A stretch of 64,000 bases of DNA. It comes from Fusarium oxysporum f. sp. lycopersici 4287. Taxonomy: Eukaryota > Ascomycota > Sordariomycetes > Hypocreales > Nectriaceae. Of the stretch, positions 56,050 through 64,000 are shown piece by piece. The stretch spans positions 1,188,167 to 1,252,166 of the forward strand of contig NC_030988.1 in assembly GCF_000149955.1 (NCBI RefSeq), written 5' to 3'. The notes below the pieces were generated by a model, which searched no databases, was not told the origin of the DNA, and saw only the letters and a program-made list of their open reading frames with translations. Positions within the stretch are counted from its first letter, which is position 1; each line of letters opens with the position of its first letter. A program made the translations under genes and the position numbers.

Positions 56050-56687
56050 ATGGTCCCATTTGAATACTGTTTTGTATTCGAGATGGCCTTAGCTCCCGCT
56101 CTACCTCCTCCTAATGATTGGCCAAATGGACAACCATATCATGTGGTTATTGATACTGTCTTCAAAGAGTTAGGTAAGATTTTGTTCTCTTAGCAGATCG
56201 ACTGGTACTTACCTGCTGTGTAGAAAGACAAGGGGCTGTCCTGAGGGAAGCCTGCCTCTCTGTGCCTATAGAGGTATGCCACCTTCGAAAGGAGTACGAG
56301 TGGATTCCTCCAAACGAAATAATTTGGTACATTCCGGAAACTCAGTACGATATAGAGATGGTGACTGGTTGTACCTTAGCTTTTGCGGGTATGTTTCTGT
56401 CACTTCAGCCTCGTCTTTTTATGTACCAAAGCGCGACTAGCTGCACAAATGAAGCTAGGTGCGTTACAGCCTTGATCAAGACCAATCGTGATAAAATCGT
56501 GGGGTATAATAAGGGGAAAGATTATGAGATGTGGGTAGACTTTGACAGCACTGATTACGATGGGAATGCAGACCTAGGAGGCTTTCCCACCAAGATCAGC
56601 GACCATTATGGGCAGCCTCCTGCCGCCCTGCATGTATCTGGGGAACTACACCCCCTAGAGTCTTATTTAGCCCCTCCCAGTATGTAG
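56050..56687 (+). CDS. orphan family A member 1 (195 aa, conserved 50-nt intron)
   Basis: Exons 56050-56173 and 56224-56687, phase 1, intron of exactly 50 nt starting GTAAGAT. Exon 1 is hydrophobic/Pro-rich (EMALAPALPPPNDWPNGQPY) and ends VFKEL. Exon 2 continues ERQGAVLREACLSVPIEVC and EYEWIPPNEIIWYIPE. The same layout, intron length, phase and the pattern V-F-x-E-L / R-x-x-x-L-x-x-x-C recur in the next gene and at 60074, so the three are paralogs. Function unknown. Confidence 0.68.
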
Positions 56688-56765
56688 ATGTATTTAAAGT
56701 CCCAACAGGCCGCTTCAAAAACGGACAGACACTTCTCATTCTTCCATACTTGCTTTGTCCCGACA

Positions 56766-57145
56766 ATGGCAGCCTCTTTGCCCACTTTGCCCCCTCCCTC
56801 TTTGCCTGCTTTACCCTCTCCCAAAAGCTGGTCACACCTTCAAGAATACACTGTGGCCTCGAATGAAGTCTTTCAGGAGCTAAGTAAGATTATACTTACT
56901 TAATATCCTAGCAAGTGCTAACCAATGAAACAGAAGAGCGGAATATTACTCTGGAAGACGATTGTGATATCTCATATGCGTCGATCTTGCACGAAGACGA
57001 GATGTTTCTCTGGCTTCCAAAAAACAACAAGCTCTGGTGCATACCGGTATCCTGTGAGGAGCTGAGTAGAAGGAGTGATTGCTATCTGATGTTCGCCTTC
57101 AATTGCCTGAACCACTCACAGTTTGTCATTCATTCTCAAAACTGA
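56766..57145 (+). CDS. orphan family A member 2 (109 aa, conserved 50-nt intron)
   Basis: Exons 56766-56883 and 56934-57145, phase 1, intron exactly 50 nt with a TGCTAAC branch point. Exon 1 is Pro/Leu-rich (PTLPPPSLPALPSPKSW) and ends VFQEL. Exon 2 reads KERNITLEDDCDISYASILH, EDEMFLWLPKNNKLWCIPV. It aligns by eye with member 1 (WIPPNEIIWYIPE versus WLPKNNKLWCIPV). It lies 78 bases downstream of member 1, a tandem duplicate that has diverged greatly. Confidence 0.68.
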
Positions 57146-57148
57146 AAA

Positions 57149-57412
57149 ATGGTCAACACATCGAGTGAAGAGATCCAAACACGACACGAAATGATAAGGA
57201 ATTGGTCAATGAATGCACTAGGGCCACGGGATGTGAGCCAGAAATATGCGTCCATAGGAGAGCGGGGGATGATGGTGCAGAGCAAGCATGTATCCCCGAG
57301 TGCGTATTTGCAAGACGATGAATACGCTCAAATAGGCGCATGGTCGGGAAAAGCGTCCAAATTTGTGGTAGAGGATCATTACTGTATCGTTTGTGTACAC
57401 CCTCGCGGTTAA
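57149..57412 (+). CDS. unrecognised 87-aa protein
   Basis: Starts 3 bases after the stop of the previous gene, so it is either a very close separate gene or a former continuation. Text: MVNTSSEEIQTRHEMIRNWS, then a Gly/Ser/Met-rich middle and a C-terminal DHYCIVCVHPRG. No motif. Short length and tight spacing make it uncertain. Confidence 0.35.
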   Translation: MVNTSSEEIQTRHEMIRNWSMNALGPRDVSQKYASIGERGMMVQSKHVSPSAYLQDDEYAQIGAWSGKASKFVVEDHYCIVCVHPRG

Positions 57413-57580
57413 AGGCAATTTTATTGTTAGAAATATGATGATGGTGCTCCTGCTTATTGTACCTGGACATCACTAGCCACAAAGACGGGGCGCAGCTAGT
57501 GATGTATCAGCACCTGGAGACCCACATTGAATTTGAAGTGGACCCAAGTCTCCCCAGGCACTCGGAGCTCATGGCGCTAA

Positions 57581-57599
57581 GCAATGGGTACATAAGTAG
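57581..57599 (+). promoter_or_regulatory. duplicated core promoter motif, copy 1
   Basis: GCAATGGGTACATAAGTAG, identical but for one base to 62339-62357. Both precede the ATG of a plus-strand gene (about 78 and 50 bases). The ACATAAGTAG part may act as TATA box. Confidence 0.5.
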
Positions 57600-57676
57600 T
57601 ACGGCACCCCTCGTCACATCCACTGGGTTCTGCCATCCACAACATCACATCTCTACGTTGACGCTTTCCCCCTACC

Positions 57677-58518
57677 ATGCTCACCACAAATGATGACGTG
57701 GTGCTCGAGGCACTGAAGCAGCTCCAATCATACTTCGAAAATAAACCGATCCAAAGGAATACGTGGTCCGGGAGGCAAGTTGGTAGAAAGGATGAAGACG
57801 TGTTGCAGACCGTCTTACCAAGATTGAAAGACTGGGCAGAAAGGATACAGACGCTGCACTCGAGCATTTCTGTCGGGCCCAATCGGCAGACAATAACTTC
57901 CGAATCAGACCAGGAAGGGGAAGATTCAGGGCGAAGCCTGGCTCTCAAAGCCACTTATGCTCCTTGCCACCATTGACCATACGTCTTCACCGAATGATGC
58001 AGACCCCAATCAGCCGTATGACGAAGCAGCAGAATATGAGCTGCCTCAGCTCATTGACCGCTATTTCAAACCTCTATTCGAAAGATTCGGACTAGGCCCT
58101 CAGCAGCAGAGAGCCTACGGCACCGCCCAATATCTTCCTGCTTTTGATATTTTGCGAAAAGCTGTCCATGCCCAGACGTACAAACATCTCAAAGGGTTAC
58201 ACTTGGACACTTCAGTCGATGTTCGCAGAAAATAATTACCAGAGCATGAATGGGTCCGTTCTCCGATAGGTAACGGGATTTGCCTGGCAAAGCATGGCCA
58301 TTACTACGATATTCTCCTCCTACTTCAAAATAAGTTTCAAGTTAGCTCATTGGCTCGACGAACTCAATCGCCACCAGCGCCGGAAAAAGGAAGCCTTAGA
58401 CCGGCTCTTGCCATCTATGGCTGGCAGCTTCCAGATGACCAATGCTGAGCTCAGTGCCCAATTAGAGCAGATTGAGCGGTCAAATGATCAACATCATGAC
58501 TTCTTCAGTGAGATGTAG
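57677..58518 (+). pseudogene. unrecognised helical gene in three frames, probably broken
   Basis: From ATG 57677 the frame reads MLTTNDDVVLEALKQLQSYF and NRQTITSESDQEGEDSG, to a stop at 57976. Near 57930-57950 the natural text moves one frame on (YELPQLIDRYFKPLFERFGL; YLPAFDILRKAVHAQTYKHL) to a TAA at 58235. That frame stays open beyond it, and near 58300-58340 the better text moves again (KLAHWLDELNRHQRRKKEAL; LSAQLEQIERSNDQHHDFF) to 58518. The pieces look like one long helical protein. No intron joins them well, so one-base shifts and a nonsense change are likely. Alternatively these are three small genes. Confidence 0.45.
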
Positions 58519-58544
58519 TGTCAGCAACAGATGCCACTGCTAAG

Positions 58545-59075
58545 ATGTCGATTATTTGGATTGGCCAAGAGGCTCCTATATCATTTGAGGAGGGAGAGCC
58601 GGCGGTCGATATCAAAGGAAAGAAAAATGTACGGTCAATACCCCAAGGTTCTACCTGGCTAAATTAATGCGCATAGTCTACAATTATTACATCCGACAAC
58701 AAGAACCATGAGCATCTGAGACAATCAGACTCTGACGTTACTGGAGATGCTCAAAAGTACAAAAGGTTACTGTCATATAGAGACCAGGCCTATGAGCATT
58801 TGGTACAGCAGAACCAGACTCATGAGAAGAGCATTGCCTACTATTGCCGGATGTTATTCGAATCGATCAAGGAATGGAGCGAGTTCCAGCTCTGGCCAGA
58901 GTCAGTGGCTTCCGAATCAGAGGGGGAAGAGGAGGATGCCACTGCCCCTTCCATCGAGAATACAAACATTCAGCTGTGGCAAAACCGCTCCAATCGATTC
59001 ATGGTACCAGAGACTGACAAAGTTAGACTTTTAGGCCCAGAGGACGAGAAATATGAGCCGTACGTGGTGGTTTGA
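58545..59075 (+). CDS. unrecognised two-exon protein (160 aa)
   Basis: Exons 58545-58628 and 58677-59075 (48-nt intron, phase 0). Exon 1 is acidic (MSIIWIGQEAPISFEEGEPA) and ends in DIKGKKN. Exon 2 is helical and hydrophilic (KYKRLLSYRDQAYEHLVQQN), has an acidic stretch (SESEGEEEDA), and ends EKYEPYVVV. It is the intact-looking neighbour directly after the broken gene and may once have been its last exons. Function unknown. Confidence 0.6.
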
Positions 59076-59283
59076 TCGGATGCTAGGTACTTCAGCCAGT
59101 AATTTATGTCAATTTTGTTCCGAATATATACTGGACGGCGTGAGAGTGGTGAAGAGCGCATGGAAATTGATGAAAGTACCAATCAGAGTTGCAATACATC
59201 ACTCAACGTTAAGAACGCGACCAATGGAAAACTCGACCCCATGAGATGGCGATGAATCCAGCGTGAAAATGTTCTCATGTTGC

Positions 59284-59727
59284 TTAGTTTTCCGTAATCG
59301 CGTTTTCTAAAGACACCCAAGTCTCCGTCCCCTTCCTACTTCCTGAGTTCCCGATGTCCGTGAAGTTACCGAGGCGCTGTTCGCGAGTTTCTGTCGATGA
59401 GGGTATGAATGTCGGCAACTCGGCGAGCTTGGAATCAGGCTGTTCCATTAGCCGCGTCGTCAGTGCACCGGTAACCCCATGAAGATGGGTCAAGGCGGTA
59501 TTTGCGGGTGTAGTTTCCTCAGCAGAGTATTTCTGCATCTGTCGCAACCTGTGGTTGCATTGCTTGAGCTTTTCATCTTCGTCCTTGAGCGTGGTGATCT
59601 GATCGAGGAGCTTCTTGCATATTTGATCAAAACGAAACTCCTTGTCAGGAGTTTAGTGTATATTCATGATCTCAGATAGCTGGCGTATCTCAGGTGCCAA
59701 GTTCTCTCCTTCCTGTTCACAAGCCAT
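59284..59727 (-). pseudogene. coiled-coil gene with an early in-frame stop
   Basis: From ATG 59727 the frame reads MACEQEGENLAPEIRQLSEI and meets a TAA at 59655-59653. The same frame then continues without break (TPDKEFRFDQICKKLLDQIT; LKDEDEKLKQCNHRLRQMQK) to 59284. The second part is a strong coiled coil. CAA to TAA would explain the stop. A downstream start would lack an ATG until the MQKYSAEE region. It mirrors the coiled-coil gene at 53840-54803, with the same strand and a plus-strand family-A gene downstream of the divergent promoter. Confidence 0.55.
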
Positions 59728-60013
59728 TGGTTCAAATTCGATTCCAGAGTGGCGCGTGAGCGAAGAGGATGAGTTGGAGAAAATAATTAAGGGGCATGAT
59801 TGATATTTGTGACAGGAGGGATACATCCAACCCTGTCAATGGCGACTCAGCCAGCCACTGAGTGACTTTCTGATCCCTGGCAACTGAAACCCCTAAGTAA
59901 CAGTGCATTAGTGCGGGCTGTCGGTCAAACAGTTAGTGGGCTACAGTACGGTGGCAGGGCCCTACCATCCTTACACGCAGAGTCCCATCCATGTTGAAGT
60001 ACTTGGTTAGGTC

Positions 60014-60020
60014 TATATAA
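60014..60020 (+). promoter_or_regulatory. TATA box (TATATAA)
   Basis: A perfect TATATAA 54 bases upstream of the ATG at 60074, with an A/C-rich start-site leader between. Confidence 0.5.
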
Positions 60021-60073
60021 GTCATGGGGGTCGCCGTCATCTACCCAAGCATATCTAACTTTTACACAACAAA

Positions 60074-60480
60074 ATGGGAAATAAATCCACGATCATCGTC
60101 GGGCCCGTCCTAGAGGCCTTGAGTAAGATCAGCCCTGGTTTGAAGCAGCAATTTCTAACTTTTTTATTTTAGTTAGATGTCCGAGTATTTCTGTGGCCAT
60201 GGCGGGCAGTTGTCACTCTGCGCAACTGGTTGAAGGCTTTGAAGTCCATGGATATGCATCGGATAAGTTAAATTATGATATTGACTCGAAAGAGTGCTTC
60301 TATAAAGTAGATCAGTCATATGGGGAAGTAAAAGAGGCAACTAGATGGTATTTAAACGTATTTTTAGAGAAAGAGCTTGTCGTCATCATTGGAGCTTACT
60401 GGAGGTCTGGAAAAGAGAGGGCTGCAGTAGGGCATTGTATAGAAAGACATCCCAACTGGACAAAGTGGCGAACTGGTTAG
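60074..60480 (+). CDS. orphan family A member 3 (118 aa, conserved 50-nt intron)
   Basis: Exons 60074-60122 and 60173-60480, phase 1, intron exactly 50 nt beginning GTAAGAT. The short exon 1 (MGNKSTIIVGPVLEAL) ends like VFKEL and VFQEL of members 1 and 2. Exon 2 reads IRCPSISVAMAGSCHSAQLV, then DIDSKECFYKVDQSYGEVKE and FLEKELVVIIGAYWR. The MGN start could be a myristoylation site, which would put the protein on membranes; this is speculative. Function unknown. Confidence 0.62.
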
Positions 60481-60595
60481 TATGTCAACATGTACTTCTT
60501 TCTGCATAAAAGTGCTGTAGCCAGAGAGCCAAGAGGGCTTACAGCCGCCATGTTTCTCCCCCTGAAATTATTGTGATACAGCTGCAGATAGAGCA

Positions 60596-60982
60596 TGGGT
60601 CTGCAAGAGTGGCTTAACAAGATGTTTGGTAGCGGTGAAGAGCATGTATGGGATTCCTGAGTATTTATTTACCATACCTCAAGAGACAACTCTAGTCTAG
60701 GTAGTTTTCTCTGCTTTACCCATACTGCTAATAATCTAGCTCGCACCCTCGATCAAAATCACAGAGGAAACGAGGATAAGAGGGATGAAGAGGAAGAGTG
60801 TGTGGAAGTTGATCAAGGCCAGCTGGCCGATGACTAGGGAGCCGAACAGGATGTTGATGAAAGCGAGCAAGAATATGAGCTCGTCTCCGATGACGAGCGT
60901 GGAGGGGTACTTTCACCACGTGCTGACATCAAGAAAGGTCAAAGCAAGGACCGAGATGAAAAACTATCTAGTTACTGGATGA
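60596..60982 (+). CDS. small two-exon gene, reading frame ambiguous
   Basis: Exon 1 (60596-60646, MGLQEWLNKMFGSGEEH) is followed by a 93-nt intron with a perfect TGCTAAT branch point. In phase 0, exon 2 (60740-60982) gives a basic 80-residue tail (MKRKSVWKLIKASWPMTREP). The same exon in another frame gives an acidic text (EEEECVEVDQGQLADD, stop, then ESEQEYELVSDDERGG) open to about 61107 but for one TAG. I cannot decide which frame is genuine. If the acidic one is, the gene is broken. Confidence 0.4.
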
Positions 60983-61144
60983 AGTTGTTGCAGTCTCAGC
61001 GGGTACGTAAAGTACGTAGTTCGTCTCGCTACTGTGTGGCACGGCACGTGGCGTGTGGAGACGCTGGAGATGAGTACAAAGCATGCACTGTGCGCCTGAA
61101 TTTATGACACACCGCATCTCCTTTGCAACACTTCTCATATCGAC

Positions 61145-61559
61145 ATGGCCGCAGATAATAATCACCTCCACTCACTTCTCAAAACGATAGAGGCCGAGAT
61201 TTCTCACCTAAGAGCTGATGTCTACGCTCAAATCACCTCCCAGCCGATAAGGCGATCGAATGGTAAAAAAGGCAGAAACCGAGATTCTCATCAACAACGG
61301 CCATGGGAGAAAATTGAGAAGAGGTTGAAAGTAGTTTACAAGGTGATTCATAGGCTAGAGTCAAGGCCCAATCGAAGGGGAATGGTATAAGCAACTACAT
61401 TTACTCTTGGCTAAGCACGATAAAAGAGTTCCAGATAGCAGTTACATCTTCAAGCTATCTATAGAAGAGCTCGACAGTATCCGATCCGAGCGACAATCCT
61501 TCAATACCATACCATGGGTTGCAACAGACGATTACATGTTTGTAAAATGCAGGTTCTGA
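61145..61559 (+). pseudogene. unrecognised helical protein, frameshift at 61385
   Basis: From ATG 61145 the frame encodes 81 aa (MAADNNHLHSLLKTIEAEIS ... RPWEKIEKRLKVVYKVIHRL) and stops at 61390. One base later in register, a continuous frame from 61386 to 61559 continues the style (YKQLHLLLAKHDKRVPDSSY; LSIEELDSIRSERQSFNTIP). One extra or missing base at about 61385 probably broke a gene of about 140 aa. A 31-nt intron would be too short. No family known. Confidence 0.5.
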
Positions 61560-62406
61560 GTTTCGAGAAATGGATAATAGCAATAGAAGATGCAATGGTT
61601 TGCTAGAGGCAAGAGGAACCCAAGAAGCATGGAATTACACTTGTACCAAGATACGTGATGGAGGGGCCTGGGACGCCAAATATTTTGCTGCAATTCAACA
61701 GATAACCACCTGCTCTAATCCTTTCTCCTCTTTTAGCGATGAATCCATTCATTGATTAGATCTCCTTTATACTATTGCCTATGGTTGCCAATACTCTAAC
61801 TCTCTTATTGACATGGAGAAGTACTCTCAAGCCAATGTCAACGACATGCAAAAGCTCGACAACCCTACCGAAAGCGAGATCATCATTTAAAGCCTTTTTG
61901 AAGAGGAGTATCAATAAATTGTAGAGGCGCTGGTGTTGAAATGGCTAGGACAGGTTATAGAGTGGAATGCCGGGGTCGTGTTCGTTCTCACACAAATTTT
62001 TCTTCTTCCCGTTGGTCATTTTTATCTACTTATCGAAATGTATACCTAAGTTCGAGGGTTAGTTGTTATCACTGCCGCTGGATCAAAGTCAACATTCATT
62101 CCAATCAGCAGAGTTTAACCAATGCAGCGACCTCTAAAGTGCGCTTGGGGTATTCCGTGTTTTAGCGAATATCAGCGTCGCGAGATGCATCAGAGTCTTA
62201 AAAGTGGCCTAGCGCAGCACCGCCACAATGTTGTGGCGTATTGCATGACGCGGGAAGATCTTATCAGTCAGGTGATAATGCAGCACCGTATACAAGTTGG
62301 TTCGAGCATCCCCGCGCGCTTGGATCTCCCAGCCGCAAGCAACGGGTACATAAGTAGCGTGAGGCTCCAGTCGCATCCGCCTCGCACCAACTTTCTCAGC
62401 AACACT
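61560..62406. other. no gene seen
   Basis: Contains a 61-codon frame (61570-61755) that could be further debris of the previous gene. The right end holds the core promoter of the gene at 62407. Confidence 0.5.
62339..62357 (+). promoter_or_regulatory. duplicated core promoter motif, copy 2
   Basis: GCAACGGGTACATAAGTAG; one base differs from 57581-57599. It lies 50 bases before the ATG at 62407. Confidence 0.5.
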
Positions 62407-64000
62407 ATGTCCACACACAATCCTCTCGTCTCGACAATTGTCTCAATATGCACAGGTGTGCTGGAATTGTCTTCGAGTCTCAGTGCACTACATCACAAGG
62501 TTCCCGATAAATCCCCTCAAACAAAGCGACAGACGCTTTCCCAGTCGATCAGGCAAGTTGCAGTGCAACCCAAGACTCCGGTTGCTGAGCTACTGGTGAC
62601 ATTCTTGGATGAATTGGATAATTTGAGTGGCCTGGCGCAGGTAATACTATCGCAGACAGAAGAGGCCCAGGTTCATGCCCAGAATCCTATGGTTCCCAGC
62701 AATGAACAAGTCATGGACAAAGTGACGAATTCCCTACAGATGGACAGCCGATCCGAGACGCCATGCGAGCGGCATATCGATATACAACTCGGAATCTCTG
62801 AGCAAGAGGTCGCGTCAGAATCTCAGGCAAGCGAGATCTCATGGTCACGGCCTGCACAGACATCTGACGACCAACAGCCCGTCGGGTCAAAGGGTGTGAC
62901 CATGACTGTGAATGATTTGGCCGCAACAAATAGTCCGCCTGACTCACCCAAGGACGGAGGCAACGACATCAATGTCCATGGCGCAGTCTACGTACCAACG
63001 ACCCCGAGCCCAGCCAAGCAAAGTGCAAGAGCCGGCCTAAATACAAACCCCGAGCGTGGATCATTCGCAAGGAGCCACTCGGCTGTGACTGAATCATCAG
63101 AGGCCTCCACGGCCGCAGACACGTCACCAGCCGGTTCTGTTGCGACTCACATCACATGGCCGGCAAACTCTGGTAGGGCATGTGACGAGGATGAAGCCAT
63201 GTTGGACGTCGATGACGGAGGCCTCAACATGATCACTGACTCTTGCTCGCCACAGCATCCCGCGACCAATGACACAGCTAGCTCTCAGAGTCCTTCAGTC
63301 GACGACCAGGCGCCAAGGAGTCCCACTCAAAGTCCTACGGCAGTCGCCAGGGCTGGCCAGTCGCCACTGGCCTGTGCGGCCGACAATAGGGCCAACCCTC
63401 CACCAACGGTAGACAGCGACATAAGCACCTATTCTAGAAAGCCTCATGCAGATGACGGTTTAGTTCAAGTGCTCGAATCAGCCATGGACATTCTCTGCGC
63501 TGTTGCAGCGAACTCGCTAATGCAGGGTCATTCACCAGGGAATGGAGATGACCAACACGCCAACGACCAACAAACACAGTCTCCCTCCCCCAGCCCAGCC
63601 AGTGAAGGAAGCGATACCGCTAGCGAAGGAGCCGACCGGAATACCAGAACGAACACACCACCAATGATACAGTTCACGCCATCCAATAGATCACGCTCAG
63701 ATCCTCCTGCGACAACGGTCACTCTCACGCCCGCTGATATGGAAATGCTCGTCCCCAGGCTTGCCGAGATGGAAGGTGAGGGTGACTCACAGCACTCCTC
63801 TGTTCCACTCAGGAATGTTGACCTGGCCCACATGCAAGAGAGGGTCAAGACGACTGATGAAAAGTGGCAGACTACGAGCACTCGGTATGAGGCAGGTCCG
63901 AAAGGTGAGGGGTACGCAAGGATCTACGTCTCGAGTAGCCGACCTCCGATCAACTGGGAGGGTTTCACTGCTGAATGTAAGCGGCCAACACTTACCGAAA
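62407..64000 (+). CDS. large disordered Ser/Thr/Pro-rich protein, runs off the window
   Basis: From ATG 62407 the frame is open for 531 codons to the window edge. The first 80 residues are helical (LVSTIVSICTGVLELSSSLS; VAELLVTFLDELDNLSGLAQ). A long disordered region rich in Ser, Pro, Asp and Asn with many SP and TP sites follows. Near the edge a folded part begins (LTPADMEMLVPRLAEMEGEG; GYARIYVSSSRPPINWEGF). GTAAGC at about 63979 could be an intron donor. The promoter shares a 19-base motif with the gene at 57677, and the N-terminal helical style is similar. Function unknown; a phosphorylated nuclear protein would fit the composition. Confidence 0.65.
   Translation, partial: MSTHNPLVSTIVSICTGVLELSSSLSALHHKVPDKSPQTKRQTLSQSIRQVAVQPKTPVAELLVTFLDELDNLSGLAQVILSQTEEAQVHAQNPMVPSNEQVMDKVTNSLQMDSRSETPCERHIDIQLGISEQEVASESQASEISWSRPAQTSDDQQPVGSKGVTMTVNDLAATNSPPDSPKDGGNDINVHGAVYVPTTPSPAKQSARAGLNTNPERGSFARSHSAVTESSEASTAADTSPAGSVATHITWPANSGRACDEDEAMLDVDDGGLNMITDSCSPQHPATNDTASSQSPSVDDQAPRSPTQSPTAVARAGQSPLACAADNRANPPPTVDSDISTYSRKPHADDGLVQVLESAMDILCAVAANSLMQGHSPGNGDDQHANDQQTQSPSPSPASEGSDTASEGADRNTRTNTPPMIQFTPSNRSRSDPPATTVTLTPADMEMLVPRLAEMEGEGDSQHSSVPLRNVDLAHMQERVKTTDEKWQTTSTRYEAGPKGEGYARIYVSSSRPPINWEGFTAECKRPTLTE

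Noticed and set aside
43528..64000. Starship giant transposon
   Set aside because: No tyrosine-recombinase (DUF3435) captain gene and no boundaries were seen in the window. It remains possible only if the ends lie outside.
1..64000. tRNA or rRNA genes
   Set aside because: I scanned for T-arm and acceptor-stem patterns and found none convincing. A covariance search (tRNAscan-SE) would settle it.

Overview
This is a eukaryotic window, almost certainly from a filamentous ascomycete of the Fusarium type. Genes carry short introns (42-93 nt) with GT/AG ends and CTAAC/CTAAT-like branch points. There are fungal C2H2 and bZIP regulators, an insulin-degrading-enzyme (Ste23-like) gene, a relic resembling the medA/REN1 conidiation regulator, and copia, hAT, Hop-like MULE and Tc1/mariner transposons. 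The mix of regulator genes, relics and young transposons resembles a Fusarium oxysporum accessory region. That assignment is inference; no species marker was seen.

Layout. 1-5.4 kb: a nearly whole Ty1/copia retrotransposon whose 5' LTR lies outside the window. 6.8-8.1 kb (+): a C2H2 protein whose second finger has lost a cysteine. 9.2-11.1 kb (-): a bZIP regulator. 14.3-19.1 kb (+): a large WD40/solenoid protein with an in-frame TAG near its end. 21.0-22.2 kb (-): a two-finger C2H2 regulator. 24.0-25.3 kb (-): a gene of a fungal family with a nuclease-like core. 25.6-26.5 kb (+): an unrecognised gene. 28.1-34.2 kb (+): the M16 metallopeptidase gene, cut by a complete 2,816-bp hAT element with an intact transposase and a perfect 8-bp target duplication. 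35.3-38.2 kb: a Hop-like Mutator element with 98-bp inverted ends and a perfect 9-bp duplication. 40.3-41.1 kb (-): the medA/REN1-like relic. 41.6-43.1 kb: a solo copia LTR (5-bp duplication) and a decayed Tc1/mariner copy.

43.5-64 kb is different. It is packed with small, mostly spliced genes of no known family, on both strands. They include a two-exon CXXCXGXG zinc-ribbon microprotein facing a four-finger C2H2 gene, a four-exon 417-aa orphan, a single-pass membrane protein, two coiled-coil genes, and three paralogs (near 56.1, 56.8 and 60.1 kb) that share a phase-1 intron of exactly 50 nt. Several neighbours are broken by single stops or one-base shifts. A 37-bp minisatellite lies at 49.4-49.8 kb. 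The last gene, from 62.4 kb, is open to the window edge for 531 codons.

The left half reads as conserved-type genes invaded by transposons, several of them recent. The right half reads as a fast-evolving, duplicating and decaying lineage-specific gene cluster. No rRNA, tRNA, CRISPR array or Starship-type captain recombinase was found.
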